A stretch of DNA of 64,000 nt from JAIPEI01 sp964443135 (GCA_964443135.1 CAYUBQ010000003.1:1-64000); one strand, 5' to 3'. Positions 15,592 through 24,464 are shown, counted from the first letter of the stretch. Numbers and translations: made by a program. The notes: generated from the letters alone by a model not told the origin.

Positions 15592-16284
15592 TCACACCTT
15601 CACCAGGCCCTTACGGATGCCCAGCTTGGTGAGGTCGGCGATGGACCGGGCCTTGAGCTTGTCGAAGATGTTGTACTTGTGGGACTCCACGGTCTTGGGG
15701 CTGATGCAGAGACGGTCCGCGATCTCCTTGACGCTCATGCCGTCGGCCAGGAGCGGGAAGATCTCCTTCTCCCGGACGCTCAGCCGGGCGATGCCGTCCT
15801 GCATCTCCCGGGCCGCCTTGCCGTCCCCCAGCTCCAGCTCCAGCATGTGCTCGTGGAGGAGCCGGTTGACCGTACTGCTGTAAGAGGTGCCCCCGTTCCG
15901 CACGATCTCCAGCGCGTTCACCAGGGCGGTGACGGACTCGTCCTTGAGCACGTACCCGGCGATCCCTGCGCGGAAGAGGGAGAGCACGAACTCGGGCTCG
16001 GCATGCATGCTGAACACCACGAGGCGCGTTTCCGGGGAGATCTCCCGGATCCGGTAGGCGGCCTCCACCCCGTTCATGCCGGGCATGGAGACGTCCAAAA
16101 CCAGGATGTCCGGCTCGAGGGCCCCGGCCCGGGCCACGGCCGTGGGACCGTCCGTGGCCGTCCCCGCCACGTCGAACTCCGGGTTCCCCCGGAGGGCGCT
16201 CTGGATCCCCTGGACCACCACGTCGTGGTCGTCCAGGATAAAGACGGTCGACGGGGGCTTGCCGGTCTTGCCTGCCATCCGCAT
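15592..16284 (-). CDS. NarL/LuxR-family response regulator
   Basis: A 230-residue two-domain regulator. The receiver has the acceptor Asp in ILVLDVSMPGMNG, VVFSMHAE, and the Lys in YVLKDE. A GerE/LuxR helix-turn-helix follows (LSVREKEIFPLLADGMSVK, then RLCISPKTVESHKYNIFDKL). It would bind DNA as a phosphorylated dimer. The gene lies 7 bp downstream of a PAS kinase with a HisKA_3/HATPase module, the classical partner, and both follow the CheB-CheR-PAS gene. The regulated genes are unknown. Confidence 0.93.
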   Translation of the reverse strand: MRMAGKTGKPPSTVFILDDHDVVVQGIQSALRGNPEFDVAGTATDGPTAVARAGALEPDILVLDVSMPGMNGVEAAYRIREISPETRLVVFSMHAEPEFVLSLFRAGIAGYVLKDESVTALVNALEIVRNGGTSYSSTVNRLLHEHMLELELGDGKAAREMQDGIARLSVREKEIFPLLADGMSVKEIADRLCISPKTVESHKYNIFDKLKARSIADLTKLGIRKGLVKV

Positions 16285-16291
16285 CCTCCTG

Positions 16292-17650
16292 TTACGTACC
16301 GTCTCGGCGCGTTCCCCGGGGCGGCGTCGGCGCCTCCAGGGGGATCTCGGACGTCACCACGGTTCCCCTGCCGGGGGTCGAGTCCACGTGCAGGCTCCCT
16401 CCGGCGTGGACCGCCCGCTCCCGCATGATCACGAGACCCAGGGGCCCCTTCCCCGACGCCTCGGACACGGCTTCGTCCCACTCGAGCCCGCAACCGTCGT
16501 CCTCCACGGCGAGGTGGAGCGCGTCGTCCCGGACCGACAGGCTCACGTGGATCTCCCGGCAGCCGCTGTGGCGGACGGCGTTGGTCACGGCCTCCTGGGC
16601 GATGCGGAAGACCGCCAGGGCCCGGTCCGGGTCCAGATCCCCGGGCACCTGGTGAAAGAAGAAGCGGAGGCGGCACCCGCTCCCCCGGGACTCCTCGGTC
16701 AGCGAGCGCAGGGCCGCCTCCAGCCCCAGCACGCTCAGGCTGGTCGGGTGGAGGCTGCGGCTCGTGCTGCGCAGGCGGCCCACGGCGTCCTGGAGTTGCT
16801 CCGCCGCCAGGCCCAGCTGCCGGGCCGTCTCGGCCCGGTCCCCGTCCTGTTCCGCCCGGGCGGACTCCAGCTGCAGTTTGGCGCCCGCCAGGATCTGGCC
16901 GATGTCGTCGTGGAGGTCCATGGCCGTGGCCCGGCGATCCTCCTCCAGGAGCGCCACCAGCCGCCCGGCCAGGCGGCGTCTCCTCCCGGCCTCGTCCCGG
17001 GCCCGGGCCTCGGACCGCTCGAGCTCCGCGGTCCGGTCCCGCACCTGCTCCTCCAGGGACGCGGCCAGGTTCTCGAGCCGCTGCTCCGCCTCCTTTTGCG
17101 CGGTGACGTCCGACAGGCAGAGGCGCCAGTGGATCCCCCCGCCCGGCTCCCGCACGAGCGAGCTCTGGAGGCGGACGTGGACCGGAGCCCCGCCGGAGCG
17201 GGGTGTCATGCGGAGCTCCACCGCCTCGCCGGTCCCCCGCAGGGAGGTGACCGAGCTGATGTAGCCGTGGTAGACGAACAGGTCGTCCTCGTGCACCAGC
17301 CCCGAGAGGGGCCGTCCCGCCAGGGACCCCCCGCCCCCCAGAAGCTCGCGGGCACGCCGGTTCTCCCGCTGGATCATCCCCTGGGGGTCCAGGATCACGT
17401 AGGCCACGGGCGCGTTGTCGTACAGGTCCGCGAACCGGTCCCGCGACGCCTCCAGCTCGGCCTGGGCCCGGCGCAGCTCCTCGTTCTGGATCTCCAGCTC
17501 CACCTGGTGGACCTCGAGCTCGTGCACCAGCCGCAGAAAGTCGTCGTACCGGTCCGGCTGCCGGGCGGATCCGTCCTGTCCCCGCAGGATCCGCTCGGCC
17601 TGCTCGCGGAGCTCGCGGAACCGCCCGTTGAAGGCCTCGGAGGGGGTCAA
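16292..17650 (-). CDS. PAS sensor histidine kinase, NarX/DegS type
   Basis: A soluble 452-residue kinase with an N-terminal coiled coil (LVHELEVHQVELEIQNEELR). One PAS domain follows at about 65-190 (YDNAPVAYVILDPQG), then a second coil. The HisKA_3 phosphoacceptor is in AMDLHDDIGQIL, and the ATPase domain has N box AVTNAVRHSG, VEDDGCGL and G2-like GLVIMRERA. No membrane segment, so it senses an internal signal. It overlaps the CheB-CheR gene by 4 nt (stop/start ATGA) and precedes the NarL regulator by 7 bp, forming a clear signalling operon. Confidence 0.92.
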   Translation of the reverse strand: MTPSEAFNGRFRELREQAERILRGQDGSARQPDRYDDFLRLVHELEVHQVELEIQNEELRRAQAELEASRDRFADLYDNAPVAYVILDPQGMIQRENRRARELLGGGGSLAGRPLSGLVHEDDLFVYHGYISSVTSLRGTGEAVELRMTPRSGGAPVHVRLQSSLVREPGGGIHWRLCLSDVTAQKEAEQRLENLAASLEEQVRDRTAELERSEARARDEAGRRRRLAGRLVALLEEDRRATAMDLHDDIGQILAGAKLQLESARAEQDGDRAETARQLGLAAEQLQDAVGRLRSTSRSLHPTSLSVLGLEAALRSLTEESRGSGCRLRFFFHQVPGDLDPDRALAVFRIAQEAVTNAVRHSGCREIHVSLSVRDDALHLAVEDDGCGLEWDEAVSEASGKGPLGLVIMRERAVHAGGSLHVDSTPGRGTVVTSEIPLEAPTPPRGTRRDGT

Positions 17651-20600
17651 GGCGCCTCCCCCCCGTATCCGGTCCGGTCCTCCACGGCCAGGAGGACCCG
17701 GCGCTCCTCCCGGTCGTCCCGGAGGGTCCGGGCGTTCAGCACCAGCCGCCTGGGCCCGACCTCCGGGAAGTCGCGCTCCACCCGGTAACCCTCGAAGGCC
17801 CTGTCCCGCTCCAGGGTCTCCCGGAGGAGGGAGCGCAGCTCGGGGGTGTCCCAGGCGCCTCCCTGGAGCTCGAAGAGGGGCCTCCCCTCGGTCTGGTCCG
17901 GACCGGTCCCGAAGGTGCGGTAGAAGCTGCGGTTGGCCGTCACCACCCGCATCTCCCCGTCCAGCACCAGCAGGCCCTCCCGCACCGTGTCCACGATGGA
18001 CGCGGCGTACTGCCGGGCCGAGCGCACGGACCGCTCGCCCCTCTCCCGGAGCTCCTCCTGGGCCTCCTTCTGGGCGTCGATGTTGACGAAGGTCAGCACC
18101 ACCCCTTCGATCACCGGCTCCTGGGGGCGGTACACCATGATGCGCATCCGGTACCAGTGGCCGTCCCGGTCCCGGACCTCCTCGTCCACGGGCGAGAGGT
18201 CCTTGAGCACCCCCCGGACGCTCCTCCCCAGCCCGTCGCGTTCCAGGTTGTGGCTGATGTGGTCCAGGGGCCGGCCCACGTCCGAGTCGATCAGGTTGAG
18301 GAGCTGGGTGGCCTCCGGGGTGAACCGGGTCACCCGGAGGTCGGTGTCCAGGAACACGATGGCGATCCGGGTGTTGTTGAGCACCGCGTTGATGGCGTTG
18401 TAGGCCTCCCGCAGCTCGGACACCTTGCCGTTGAGCTCGCTGTTCACCGTGTTGAGCTCCTCGTTCAGCGACTGGAGCTCCTCCCGGGAGCTCTCCAGCT
18501 CCTCGTTGGTGCTCTGGAGCTCCTCGTTGGAGGAGTGGAGCTCCTCGTTGGACGAGCGCAGCTCCTCGTTGGAGGTCTGGAGCTCCTCCATGGCGCTCCG
18601 GTAGTCCTGGCGGAGGCGCATGAGCTCCTGCTCGAGCTCCTCCACCCGCGCCGCGTCGTCGTCCCGCGGGCGTGCGGGCTCCTCCTCGGGCTCGGGCAGG
18701 TCGGGCAGCTCCCGGAACACCACCAGCTGGCCGTTCCGGAGCGGGGCCTCGCGAAACGGCCGCACGATCAGGTCGATCCGCTGGTGCTCGCCGTTGGTCC
18801 TGACCCGCACGTCGCGCTCGCGCACCTCGGCGTCCCTGTCGCGGGAGCGGCGCATGGCCGAGAGCACGGCGAAGCGCAGGCCCTCCCGGGCCATGTCCGC
18901 CATCCGGTGGGTGGGCGCGCCCGAGGCGGGCTCCAGGTACCGGCCCGTGCGTCCGTGGAAGTGGAGGATCTCGCCCTGCTCGCTCACCGCCACCGCCGCG
19001 GGCGTCTGCTCCTCCAGGAGCACCTTCTCCACGGCCCGGGCCAGGTTCTCCGGTCCCTCCGGGGGCTTCCCTTCGGCCGGCGCCGGACCTCCGGCCGGCT
19101 CCAGCCTCCTTCCGCCGGTGGGGAACTGGACCTGGGGCCGGACGGTGTGGTTCTTCTTGCGGTAGACGTTGTGCTGCTTGCTCACCACCGCGAACAGCTC
19201 CTGGTGACGGCCCACGCTCTCCGAGCTCCCCAGGAACAGGACGCCTTCCGGATTGAGGGCGTAGTGGAAGAGCGGGATCAGCCGGGCCTGGGCCTCGGGC
19301 TTGAGGTAGATCAAGAGGTTGCGGCAGACCAGCAGGTCCAGGCCGGAGAAGGGCGGGTCCTCCAGGACGTTCTGCTGGGCGAACACCACCTGCTCGCGGA
19401 TCTCGTGCCCGATCCGGTAGCGGCTGTCCTCCTTGGTGAAGAACCGCTCGAGCCGCTCCGGGGACACGTCCGCTGCGATGTTCTGGACGTAGGAGCCCTG
19501 GCGGGCCTTCTCGACGGCCCTGGGGTCGAGGTCCGTCCCGAACACCTGGAGCTCCCGGACCGTTTCGGCCTCCTCCAGGCTCTCCTTGAGCAGGATGGCC
19601 ACGGAGTAAGCTTCCTCGCCCGTGGCGCAGCCCGGCACCCAGACCCGCAGGGGGTCGGTCTCGCTCCTCTTGACCAGGTCCGGTAGCACCCGGTGCCGGA
19701 GGAACTCGAACGCCTCCGGGTCCCGGAAGAAGCTGGTCACCCCGATCAGGAGATCCTGGAACAGGGCCCGCACCTCCTCGGGGTCCTGGTGGAGCACCCG
19801 GAGGTAGGCCGATGCGTCCCGGCTGTTGGTGATGGTCATGCGCCGCTCGATGCGGCGGATCAGGGTGTTCTCCTTGTAGAGGGAGAAGTCGTGGCGGGTG
19901 CGGTGGGCCAGGAAGGCCAGGATGCGGCGCAGGGGCTCGGGCTCCTCCCGTTCCTCGGCGCCGTGCCGGATGGCCGCGGGGTGCTGGAAGTACTGGAGCA
20001 GCCGCTCGGGCATCTCGGCCGGGGGGAGCACGAAGTCCACCAGGCCCGTCTCCAGGGCGCTTCGGGGCATGCCCCCGTGCCGGGCCGTTTCCGGGTCCTG
20101 AGCCACGGCCAGCCCGCCCCGCTCCTTGATCTTCCTCAGCCCCTGGGTGCCGTCGGTCCCGGTGCCCGACAGGATCACGCAGGCCGAGGACCGGCCCCGC
20201 TCCTCGGCCAGATGCTTCAGGAACAGGTCCACGGGCATGTGCACCCCGGACCTGGCGGGGCGTTTTCGGAGGCGGAACACGCCGCCCTCCAGGACCGGGT
20301 CCCGGTCCGAGGGGGGGAGATAGAGCCGGTCGGGCGCCGCCGTCGTACCGTCCGCCAGGAGTTCCACCGGGATGCGGGACTTCTTCTTGAGGAGGTCCGG
20401 CAGCATGGACTGGCGCTCCGGGTCGGTGTGGGTGATCACCACGTAGGCGATGCCGCTCTCCTCGGGGACGGCGCCGAAGAAGGCCTCCAGCGCCTCCAGC
20501 CCGCCGGCCGAGGCCCCGATGCCCACGATGGGAAAGGGGGCTTCCTTTGCCCCGTCGACGGGGGCGTCCGAGCCATCGGACGACTTCCCCTGCTCGCCTT

Positions 20601-20781
20601 GAAGCACCTCCTCACTCCCCGGGCCGCCGCCGCTCTCCCGGCGGGTCTGCTCCTCCTCGGCCTCGGCCCGGGCCTGGTCCGGGTGTTTTCCCCGGTCCTC
20701 GCCCGGACCGGTACCCCCGGTCCCGGTCTCGTTCCCGGACCGATCGGGTCGGTCCTTCCGGCGGTCGTCGTTCTCCGTCAT
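17647..20781 (-). CDS. CheB-CheR-PAS fusion signalling protein
   Basis: A 1044-residue fusion. Order: acidic low-complexity N-terminus (1-85); CheB methylesterase with GASAGG serine loop, THTDP histidine and GTGTDGTQGL; CheR methyltransferase with its N-terminal helical domain (RTRHDFSLYKENTLIRRIE) and SAM-binding VPGCATGEEAYS. A long coiled coil of repeated S-x-NEEL units follows (about residues 720-800), then two PAS domains. There is no kinase domain of its own; the next gene supplies one. ATG 20781 has GGAG 6 nt upstream; an upstream in-frame start lacks support. Such fusions feed non-flagellar adaptation or envelope pathways; its target is unknown. Confidence 0.92.
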   Translation of the reverse strand: MTENDDRRKDRPDRSGNETGTGGTGPGEDRGKHPDQARAEAEEEQTRRESGGGPGSEEVLQGEQGKSSDGSDAPVDGAKEAPFPIVGIGASAGGLEALEAFFGAVPEESGIAYVVITHTDPERQSMLPDLLKKKSRIPVELLADGTTAAPDRLYLPPSDRDPVLEGGVFRLRKRPARSGVHMPVDLFLKHLAEERGRSSACVILSGTGTDGTQGLRKIKERGGLAVAQDPETARHGGMPRSALETGLVDFVLPPAEMPERLLQYFQHPAAIRHGAEEREEPEPLRRILAFLAHRTRHDFSLYKENTLIRRIERRMTITNSRDASAYLRVLHQDPEEVRALFQDLLIGVTSFFRDPEAFEFLRHRVLPDLVKRSETDPLRVWVPGCATGEEAYSVAILLKESLEEAETVRELQVFGTDLDPRAVEKARQGSYVQNIAADVSPERLERFFTKEDSRYRIGHEIREQVVFAQQNVLEDPPFSGLDLLVCRNLLIYLKPEAQARLIPLFHYALNPEGVLFLGSSESVGRHQELFAVVSKQHNVYRKKNHTVRPQVQFPTGGRRLEPAGGPAPAEGKPPEGPENLARAVEKVLLEEQTPAAVAVSEQGEILHFHGRTGRYLEPASGAPTHRMADMAREGLRFAVLSAMRRSRDRDAEVRERDVRVRTNGEHQRIDLIVRPFREAPLRNGQLVVFRELPDLPEPEEEPARPRDDDAARVEELEQELMRLRQDYRSAMEELQTSNEELRSSNEELHSSNEELQSTNEELESSREELQSLNEELNTVNSELNGKVSELREAYNAINAVLNNTRIAIVFLDTDLRVTRFTPEATQLLNLIDSDVGRPLDHISHNLERDGLGRSVRGVLKDLSPVDEEVRDRDGHWYRMRIMVYRPQEPVIEGVVLTFVNIDAQKEAQEELRERGERSVRSARQYAASIVDTVREGLLVLDGEMRVVTANRSFYRTFGTGPDQTEGRPLFELQGGAWDTPELRSLLRETLERDRAFEGYRVERDFPEVGPRRLVLNARTLRDDREERRVLLAVEDRTGYGGEAP

Positions 20782-20907
20782 GCAAAGCTCCAGGGTCCGG
20801 CTGGGGCCTTCCGGGGCGTACCCGGGAGAGCCGGGTGCGGGTACAACATACCCAGGTTTCACGAAGATCACAAGATCAAAGCGATACGGGCGCGTCCGGG
20901 CCCGGCG

Positions 20908-21894
20908 TCACGCCAGAGGGCCTTCCTCGATCCTCTTCCGGAGCTCCTCCTCGGTGGGGGCCCCGCGGATCAGTTCACCGTTCACGAGAAAAGTGGGCGT
21001 GGCCGACACCCCGGCCCGCCGGCCCTCCTGGATGCTCCGGCTCACCCGCTCGCGGTGCCGGCCGCTCTCCAGGCAGGCCCGAAAGGCGTCCGCGTCCGCA
21101 CCCAGCTCCCGGGCCCGCTCGACCAGACCTTCCCGTTCCGGCGCCTCCTCGGCCTGGAACATGGCGTCCTGGTACTCCCAGAAGAGGCCCTGCTCCCCGG
21201 CGCAGTGGGCCGCCTCGGCCATCTCGAAGGCCCCCTCGTGCCGCTCCAGGGGAAAGTCGCGGTACACCCACCGGACCCGCCCCTCGGTTTGCTCCCGGAC
21301 CCGCTTCACCACCTCGTGGGCCTTTCGGCAGGCCGGGCAGCGGTAGTCCGAGTACTCCACCACGGTCACCGGGGCGTCCACGGGTCCCAGGGCGGGCGCG
21401 TCCTCCGCGACCGGGACCGGTCCGGAGCCACCCATCTCCTCCCGGTTCTCCCGCTGGAGCATGGCGTTCGACACCCCGAAGACCAGGAGCGCCAGGGCCG
21501 CGGCCGGCCAGCCGAACCGGGGCTCGAGGGTGGTGCCGGACAGGAGCAGGACCACCACGCCGTTGAGCAGGCAGAAGATGCAGAACACCCGCAGCCGCAG
21601 CATGATCCAGAGAAAGGTGAGCTCCGCGCCGAACCCGGCGGCCACCGCCCAGGGGACCAGCGGCTCCGCCGCGGCCTGCAGCAGGCCCACGGCCCCGTAG
21701 AAGACCAGGCCCCAGGCGAAGACGGGGACGCGGAGGAGCGTGAACGCCTCGGTCCGCTCGCACCCCTCCCCGAACCAGGCGCAGAAGTCCGCGATCCACT
21801 GGATCCGCCGCTCCAGCCCGGAGAGCGCCGAGACCACCAGGCCGGCCGCGATCAGGATCCAGAAGGCCGTGTCGTACACTCCTTGAAACAGCAT
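20908..21894 (-). CDS. VKOR-DsbA fusion, disulfide-bond formation
   Basis: A single polypeptide combining a vitamin K epoxide reductase-like quinone-linked oxidase and a DsbA-like thioredoxin domain. The VKOR part has about four to five membrane helices, a loop cysteine pair in FCAWFGEGCE and the active CIFC motif near residue 105. The DsbA part has YSDYRCPACRKAH and the cis-Pro loop ATPTFLVNG. It would oxidise exported cysteines and pass electrons to quinone. ATG 21894 has AAGGAGG directly upstream; longer in-frame starts overlap the divergent promoters. Divergent from a small gene with shared elements between. Confidence 0.92.
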   Translation of the reverse strand: MLFQGVYDTAFWILIAAGLVVSALSGLERRIQWIADFCAWFGEGCERTEAFTLLRVPVFAWGLVFYGAVGLLQAAAEPLVPWAVAAGFGAELTFLWIMLRLRVFCIFCLLNGVVVLLLSGTTLEPRFGWPAAALALLVFGVSNAMLQRENREEMGGSGPVPVAEDAPALGPVDAPVTVVEYSDYRCPACRKAHEVVKRVREQTEGRVRWVYRDFPLERHEGAFEMAEAAHCAGEQGLFWEYQDAMFQAEEAPEREGLVERARELGADADAFRACLESGRHRERVSRSIQEGRRAGVSATPTFLVNGELIRGAPTEEELRKRIEEGPLA

Positions 21895-21976
21895 GTAACC
21901 TCCTTCCATTGGGGAACCACGAACGGCTCCCGAGCCCGCATGTCCGGCAAAGAGAGGGGCACGAGGGGGCAGACGG

Positions 21977-21997
21977 CATCGGGAAAACTCCGATTCA
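21977..21997 (-). promoter_or_regulatory. Shared element copy facing VKOR-DsbA
   Basis: On the minus strand GAATCGGAGTTTTCCCGATG matches the CCCGATA variant of the shared element. The expected -10 position 17-18 bp downstream is poor (CTCTTT), so only the element is called. It abuts an oppositely oriented copy at 21997-22017, giving a back-to-back pair between divergent genes. Confidence 0.4.
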
Positions 21998-22044
21998 AAA
22001 TCAGGATTTTCCCAATGGACGAATGGGTCCGGCACCCCTACAGT
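21997..22044 (+). promoter_or_regulatory. Shared element plus promoter of the 82-residue gene
   Basis: AAAATCAGGATTTTCCCAAT (21997-22016) is followed by the -35 TGGACG (22016-22021) and TACAGT (22039-22044) at 17 bp. This lies 54 bp before the ATG at 22098. Confidence 0.5.
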
Positions 22045-22097
22045 AGAGATCAGGATCAAGCAGGCGACGGGCCCGGCCCGGAGAAAGGAGCAGACCC

Positions 22098-22346
22098 ATG
22101 GTCAAGCGAAGGACGTTCACGGTTCCCGGTTCCACCCCCATCAGCCGCCGGGTGAGCGAGGTCGGCGGCCAGATCCGCGACTGGATCCGCTCCCTGGACG
22201 CCCCGGACCGGCACAACGCCCACGGCCTCCGAGCCAAGGGGTGGGACCGGAAGCGGGGCGAGTACCACTACCACTACGAGATCCTGGAGGGCGCCGGGCC
22301 GGAGGAGGACGCGCGAACCCGGAACCGCTCCTCGGCCGAGGCCTGA
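22098..22346 (+). CDS. Small hypothetical protein
   Basis: An 82-residue, strongly charged protein without signal peptide or cysteine. Notable stretches are ISRRVSEVGGQIRDWIRSLD and an aromatic/His patch EYHYHYEILEG. I do not recognise a family. ATG 22098 is preceded by GAAAGGAG at a good distance and by a promoter with the shared element. Expression is therefore likely, but function cannot be stated. Confidence 0.6.
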   Translation: MVKRRTFTVPGSTPISRRVSEVGGQIRDWIRSLDAPDRHNAHGLRAKGWDRKRGEYHYHYEILEGAGPEEDARTRNRSSAEA

Positions 22347-22494
22347 TGTCCCGCCTCCGGAGCGATCCCCCGGCCCGGTCCTGCGTGACCGGGCGGTTCG
22401 GCTCCGGAACCGAAGGCGGTTTCTCGACCATTCCCGCACGAGGCCGGACCCGGTGTCAACGGGCCGCCGGCCGGTTACGGGGGAAAACGGCCCT

Positions 22495-22515
22495 GAATAC
22501 AGGTTTTCCCCCACG
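22495..22515 (+). promoter_or_regulatory. Shared element copy upstream of MoCo-carrier-like gene
   Basis: GAATACAGGTTTTCCCCCAC (from 22495) matches the shared element, but no acceptable -10 hexamer lies at the usual spacing before the ribosome binding site at 22545. Called as an element only. The rest of the 208-bp gap holds nothing I recognise. Confidence 0.35.
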
Positions 22516-22554
22516 CCCGTGAGGCCGGGGGCTCCCCGGAAGGGAGGAGGTCGC

Positions 22555-23106
22555 ATGCTTGTCAGGATCATCAGCGGAGGCGAGCCCGGCGCGGAGCAGG
22601 CGGCCCTGGACGCGGCCATGGAGGCGGGCGTGGAGCACGGCGGCTGGATCCCGACGGGCCGGTCCACCGAGGCCGGGCCCCTGCCGGACGAGTTCCTCCT
22701 GGCCGAGCTTCCATCGACCGACCTCGAGGCGGCCTCGCGCCGGAACGTGGAGGCGGCCGACGGCACGGTGGCCTTCTTCCTCGGGCGGAGGACCCCGCAT
22801 TGCGATCTTTCCGAGCGGCTCGCCTCGAATCGGCACAGGCCGTTCCTGGACGTCGACCTTCAGAGAGCCGAGCCACCCGGGATCGCCCAAGCCCTCTCCA
22901 TCTGGCTCCGCCTCCACGGGATCTCCGTGCTTCACGTCACGGGACCCCGGGCGACCGAGGAGTTTCGGGCCTACGCCCGGGTGCGGGCGGTGATGGCCTT
23001 TCTCCTGGAACCCCGCCGGTCCGATTCGCCTCGGCCCGCCGTCCCGATGAGGTCGCAAAGAGCCCCGGTCTCGGAGACCGGCCACCGGGAGATCAACCGG
23101 TTGTAA
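22555..23106 (+). CDS. MoCo-carrier/SLOG-like protein with a repeat-derived C-terminus
   Basis: The first 110 residues match the putative molybdenum-carrier (cpYpsA/SLOG-type) family: IISGGEPGAEQAALDAAME, HGGWIPTGR, and NVEAADGTVAFF. Relatives bind nucleotide-like ligands or molybdenum cofactor. The usual GGQTGAD glycine loop reads GGEPGAE here, so ligand binding may differ. ATG 22555 has GGGAGGAGG upstream. The last 16 codons and the stop (TAA at 23104-23106) lie inside a degenerate copy of the 97-bp intergenic repeat, so the C-terminal tail was probably acquired or replaced by that element. Confidence 0.72.
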   Translation: MLVRIISGGEPGAEQAALDAAMEAGVEHGGWIPTGRSTEAGPLPDEFLLAELPSTDLEAASRRNVEAADGTVAFFLGRRTPHCDLSERLASNRHRPFLDVDLQRAEPPGIAQALSIWLRLHGISVLHVTGPRATEEFRAYARVRAVMAFLLEPRRSDSPRPAVPMRSQRAPVSETGHREINRL

Positions 23107-23113
23107 CGCTTCC
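23053..23113 (+). repeat. Degenerate left part of the 97-bp intergenic repeat
   Basis: 61 bases align without gaps to the first 61 bases of the copy at 41104 (about 41 identical by hand count). Best preserved are the TCGCAAA-AGCCCC start and the TCAA..GGTT.TAACG..TTCC stretch. The right part with the second inverted terminus is missing. It supplies the 3' end of the preceding gene. Confidence 0.55.
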
Positions 23114-23116
23114 CCG

Positions 23117-23599
23117 TCACTCCTGCCTGCCTCGGGTCCTGGCCAGGGTGTTGATGGCCAGGCCGAGCCCCGTGACGGAGACGGCGAGCAGGTACAGGTC
23201 CATGGCCACGCTCATCCCCGCTCCCGCCGAGAAGAGCAGGGTGGCCGCGGTGGTCAGGTTTCGGACCACCTGGTCCCCGGGGCTCTTCAGAATGGTCCCC
23301 GCCCCGATGAAGCTGATCCCCATGATGATCGCGTGAATGATGCGGGTGGGGTCCACGCCCAGGGCCTCGGCCGGCAGCTCCGGGTCCATGGAGACGGCGA
23401 TCACCTGACCCAGGATCAACAGCAGGGCGGATCCCCCGCCGATGAGCATGTTGGTCCTCAGGCCCGCCGGCTTGTGGTGCTTCTCCCGCTCCAGCCCCAG
23501 CACCGCCCCCAGGGCGGCGGCGAAGCACACCTTCAGGACCATGATTCCCTGAGGGGCCAGGGCTCTGCCCAGCCCGTCGACGATCGTCCGCCACTCCAT
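23117..23599 (-). CDS. MgtC/SapB-family membrane protein
   Basis: A 160-residue protein with four hydrophobic segments and the MgtC/SapB core: GAVLGLEREKHHKPAGLRTN, IIHAIIMGISFIGAGTIL, and NLTTAATLLFSAGAG. MgtC family members are inner-membrane proteins that modulate Mg homeostasis, ATP synthase or virulence-related stress survival. ATG 23599 is chosen with GGGGAG upstream; the long in-frame upstream extension is out of family. The separate cytoplasmic C-terminal domain of MgtC is lacking, as in SapB-type members. Preceded by a shared element and divergent from Hsp20. Confidence 0.88.
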   Translation of the reverse strand: MEWRTIVDGLGRALAPQGIMVLKVCFAAALGAVLGLEREKHHKPAGLRTNMLIGGGSALLLILGQVIAVSMDPELPAEALGVDPTRIIHAIIMGISFIGAGTILKSPGDQVVRNLTTAATLLFSAGAGMSVAMDLYLLAVSVTGLGLAINTLARTRGRQE

Positions 23600-23654
23600 G
23601 GATCTCCCCACCCCACACGGTTTTCCCTCCCATGCTGGACCGGGGGCTTCCCAA

Positions 23655-23679
23655 AGTCCATGGGGTGGATCCGGTATCC
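23655..23679 (-). promoter_or_regulatory. Shared element copy upstream of MgtC/SapB gene
   Basis: On the minus strand GGATACCGGATCCACCCCAT (23659-23679 with one more base) is followed by the -35-like TGGACT (23655-23660). The -10 at the usual spacing (AGCATG) is poor, so the promoter itself is uncertain. Confidence 0.45.
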
Positions 23680-23728
23680 GTTTCGGCGCGGGCTCCGCGC
23701 CTGGCGGATGGGGGTGACCTGTAGGGGG

Positions 23729-23777
23729 ATCTGGGGGCTGGACCCCATGTACGGTCCGGCAACCCTCCGGGTAGGCT
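23729..23777 (+). promoter_or_regulatory. Shared element plus promoter of Hsp20 gene
   Basis: ATCTGGGGGCTGGACCCCAT (23729-23748) is followed by the -35 TGTACG (23748-23753) and TAGGCT (23772-23777) at 18 bp, about 115 bp before the hsp20 ATG. Together with the copy at 23655-23679 it forms an outward-facing pair. Confidence 0.5.
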
Positions 23778-23890
23778 GAATCCCGCACCGTGAAACGAAA
23801 GGAGGGGGTGGTCATCGCCGTCCGGCGCGATGCTCCGGTCGGGCGCCCCCCCGAGAATCGTCAACCCCAACCTGAGAAAGGAGGCCGGTT

Positions 23891-24337
23891 ATGGAACTGG
23901 TACCTCGGAGAAGGTCGGACAGGGATGTGGGATGGTTTCGAAGGGACATGGAGGATTTGATGGACCGCTTCTTCGGCGGGAACATCATGGCCCCCGGTCC
24001 GGAGGGAGACTGGGTCCCCTCCATCAACATCGCCGATTCCGACGGAGAGATCCGGGTGGAGGCCGAGCTCCCCGGGATGAAGCCGGAGGACGTCGACGTG
24101 AACGTCTCCGGCGACCTGCTGACCCTGAAGGGCGAGCGAAAAGAGGAGCGCGAGGAAGGCGAGGAAGGAGGGTACACCTACCGCGAGATCCGGCAGGGGT
24201 CGTTTCAGCGGGCGGTTCGCCTCCCGGCGGAGGTCCAGGCGGAGAAGGCGGATGCCCGGTTCGAGAACGGGGTCCTGACCGTGCGCCTTCCCAAGTCCGA
24301 AGGGTCGAAGGCGAAGCAGATCGAGATCAAGAGCTGA
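23891..24337 (+). CDS. Hsp20/alpha-crystallin small heat-shock protein
   Basis: A 148-residue ATP-independent holdase that binds unfolding proteins. The alpha-crystallin domain runs from about residue 42 (WVPSINIADSDGEIRVEAEL) with PGMKPEDVDV, LLTLKGER and the conserved FENGVLTVRLPK near the C-terminus. The C-terminal IEI anchor motif is present (QIEIKS). ATG 23891 has GAAAGGAGG upstream. Convergent with the exported protein at 24516-24929; divergent from MgtC. The shared promoter element suggests stress-regulon control rather than a HrcA/CIRCE site, which I do not see. Confidence 0.95.
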   Translation: MELVPRRRSDRDVGWFRRDMEDLMDRFFGGNIMAPGPEGDWVPSINIADSDGEIRVEAELPGMKPEDVDVNVSGDLLTLKGERKEEREEGEEGGYTYREIRQGSFQRAVRLPAEVQAEKADARFENGVLTVRLPKSEGSKAKQIEIKS

Positions 24338-24464
24338 CCTTCGATCCGACCACGGGCCGGGCGGCGCCGCCGTCGTACCGGCCTCCTCCTTATCCCTCGT
24401 CGTCTTGTCCCTGTTTCCATGAAAGGGGCTTGGTGGAAGGATGGTTCGGGGGCGCAGAACGAAA

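Noticed and set aside
18420..18600. Tandem-looking DNA repeats that could suggest a repeat array
   Set aside because: They encode the S-x-NEEL coiled-coil units of the CheB-CheR-PAS protein in frame; no direct repeats with unique spacers.
20839..20871. Another copy of the shared promoter element upstream of the CheB-CheR gene
   Set aside because: GTGAAACCTGGGTATGTTG lacks the ACCCC or CCCGATA half and has no -10 at the right spacing.
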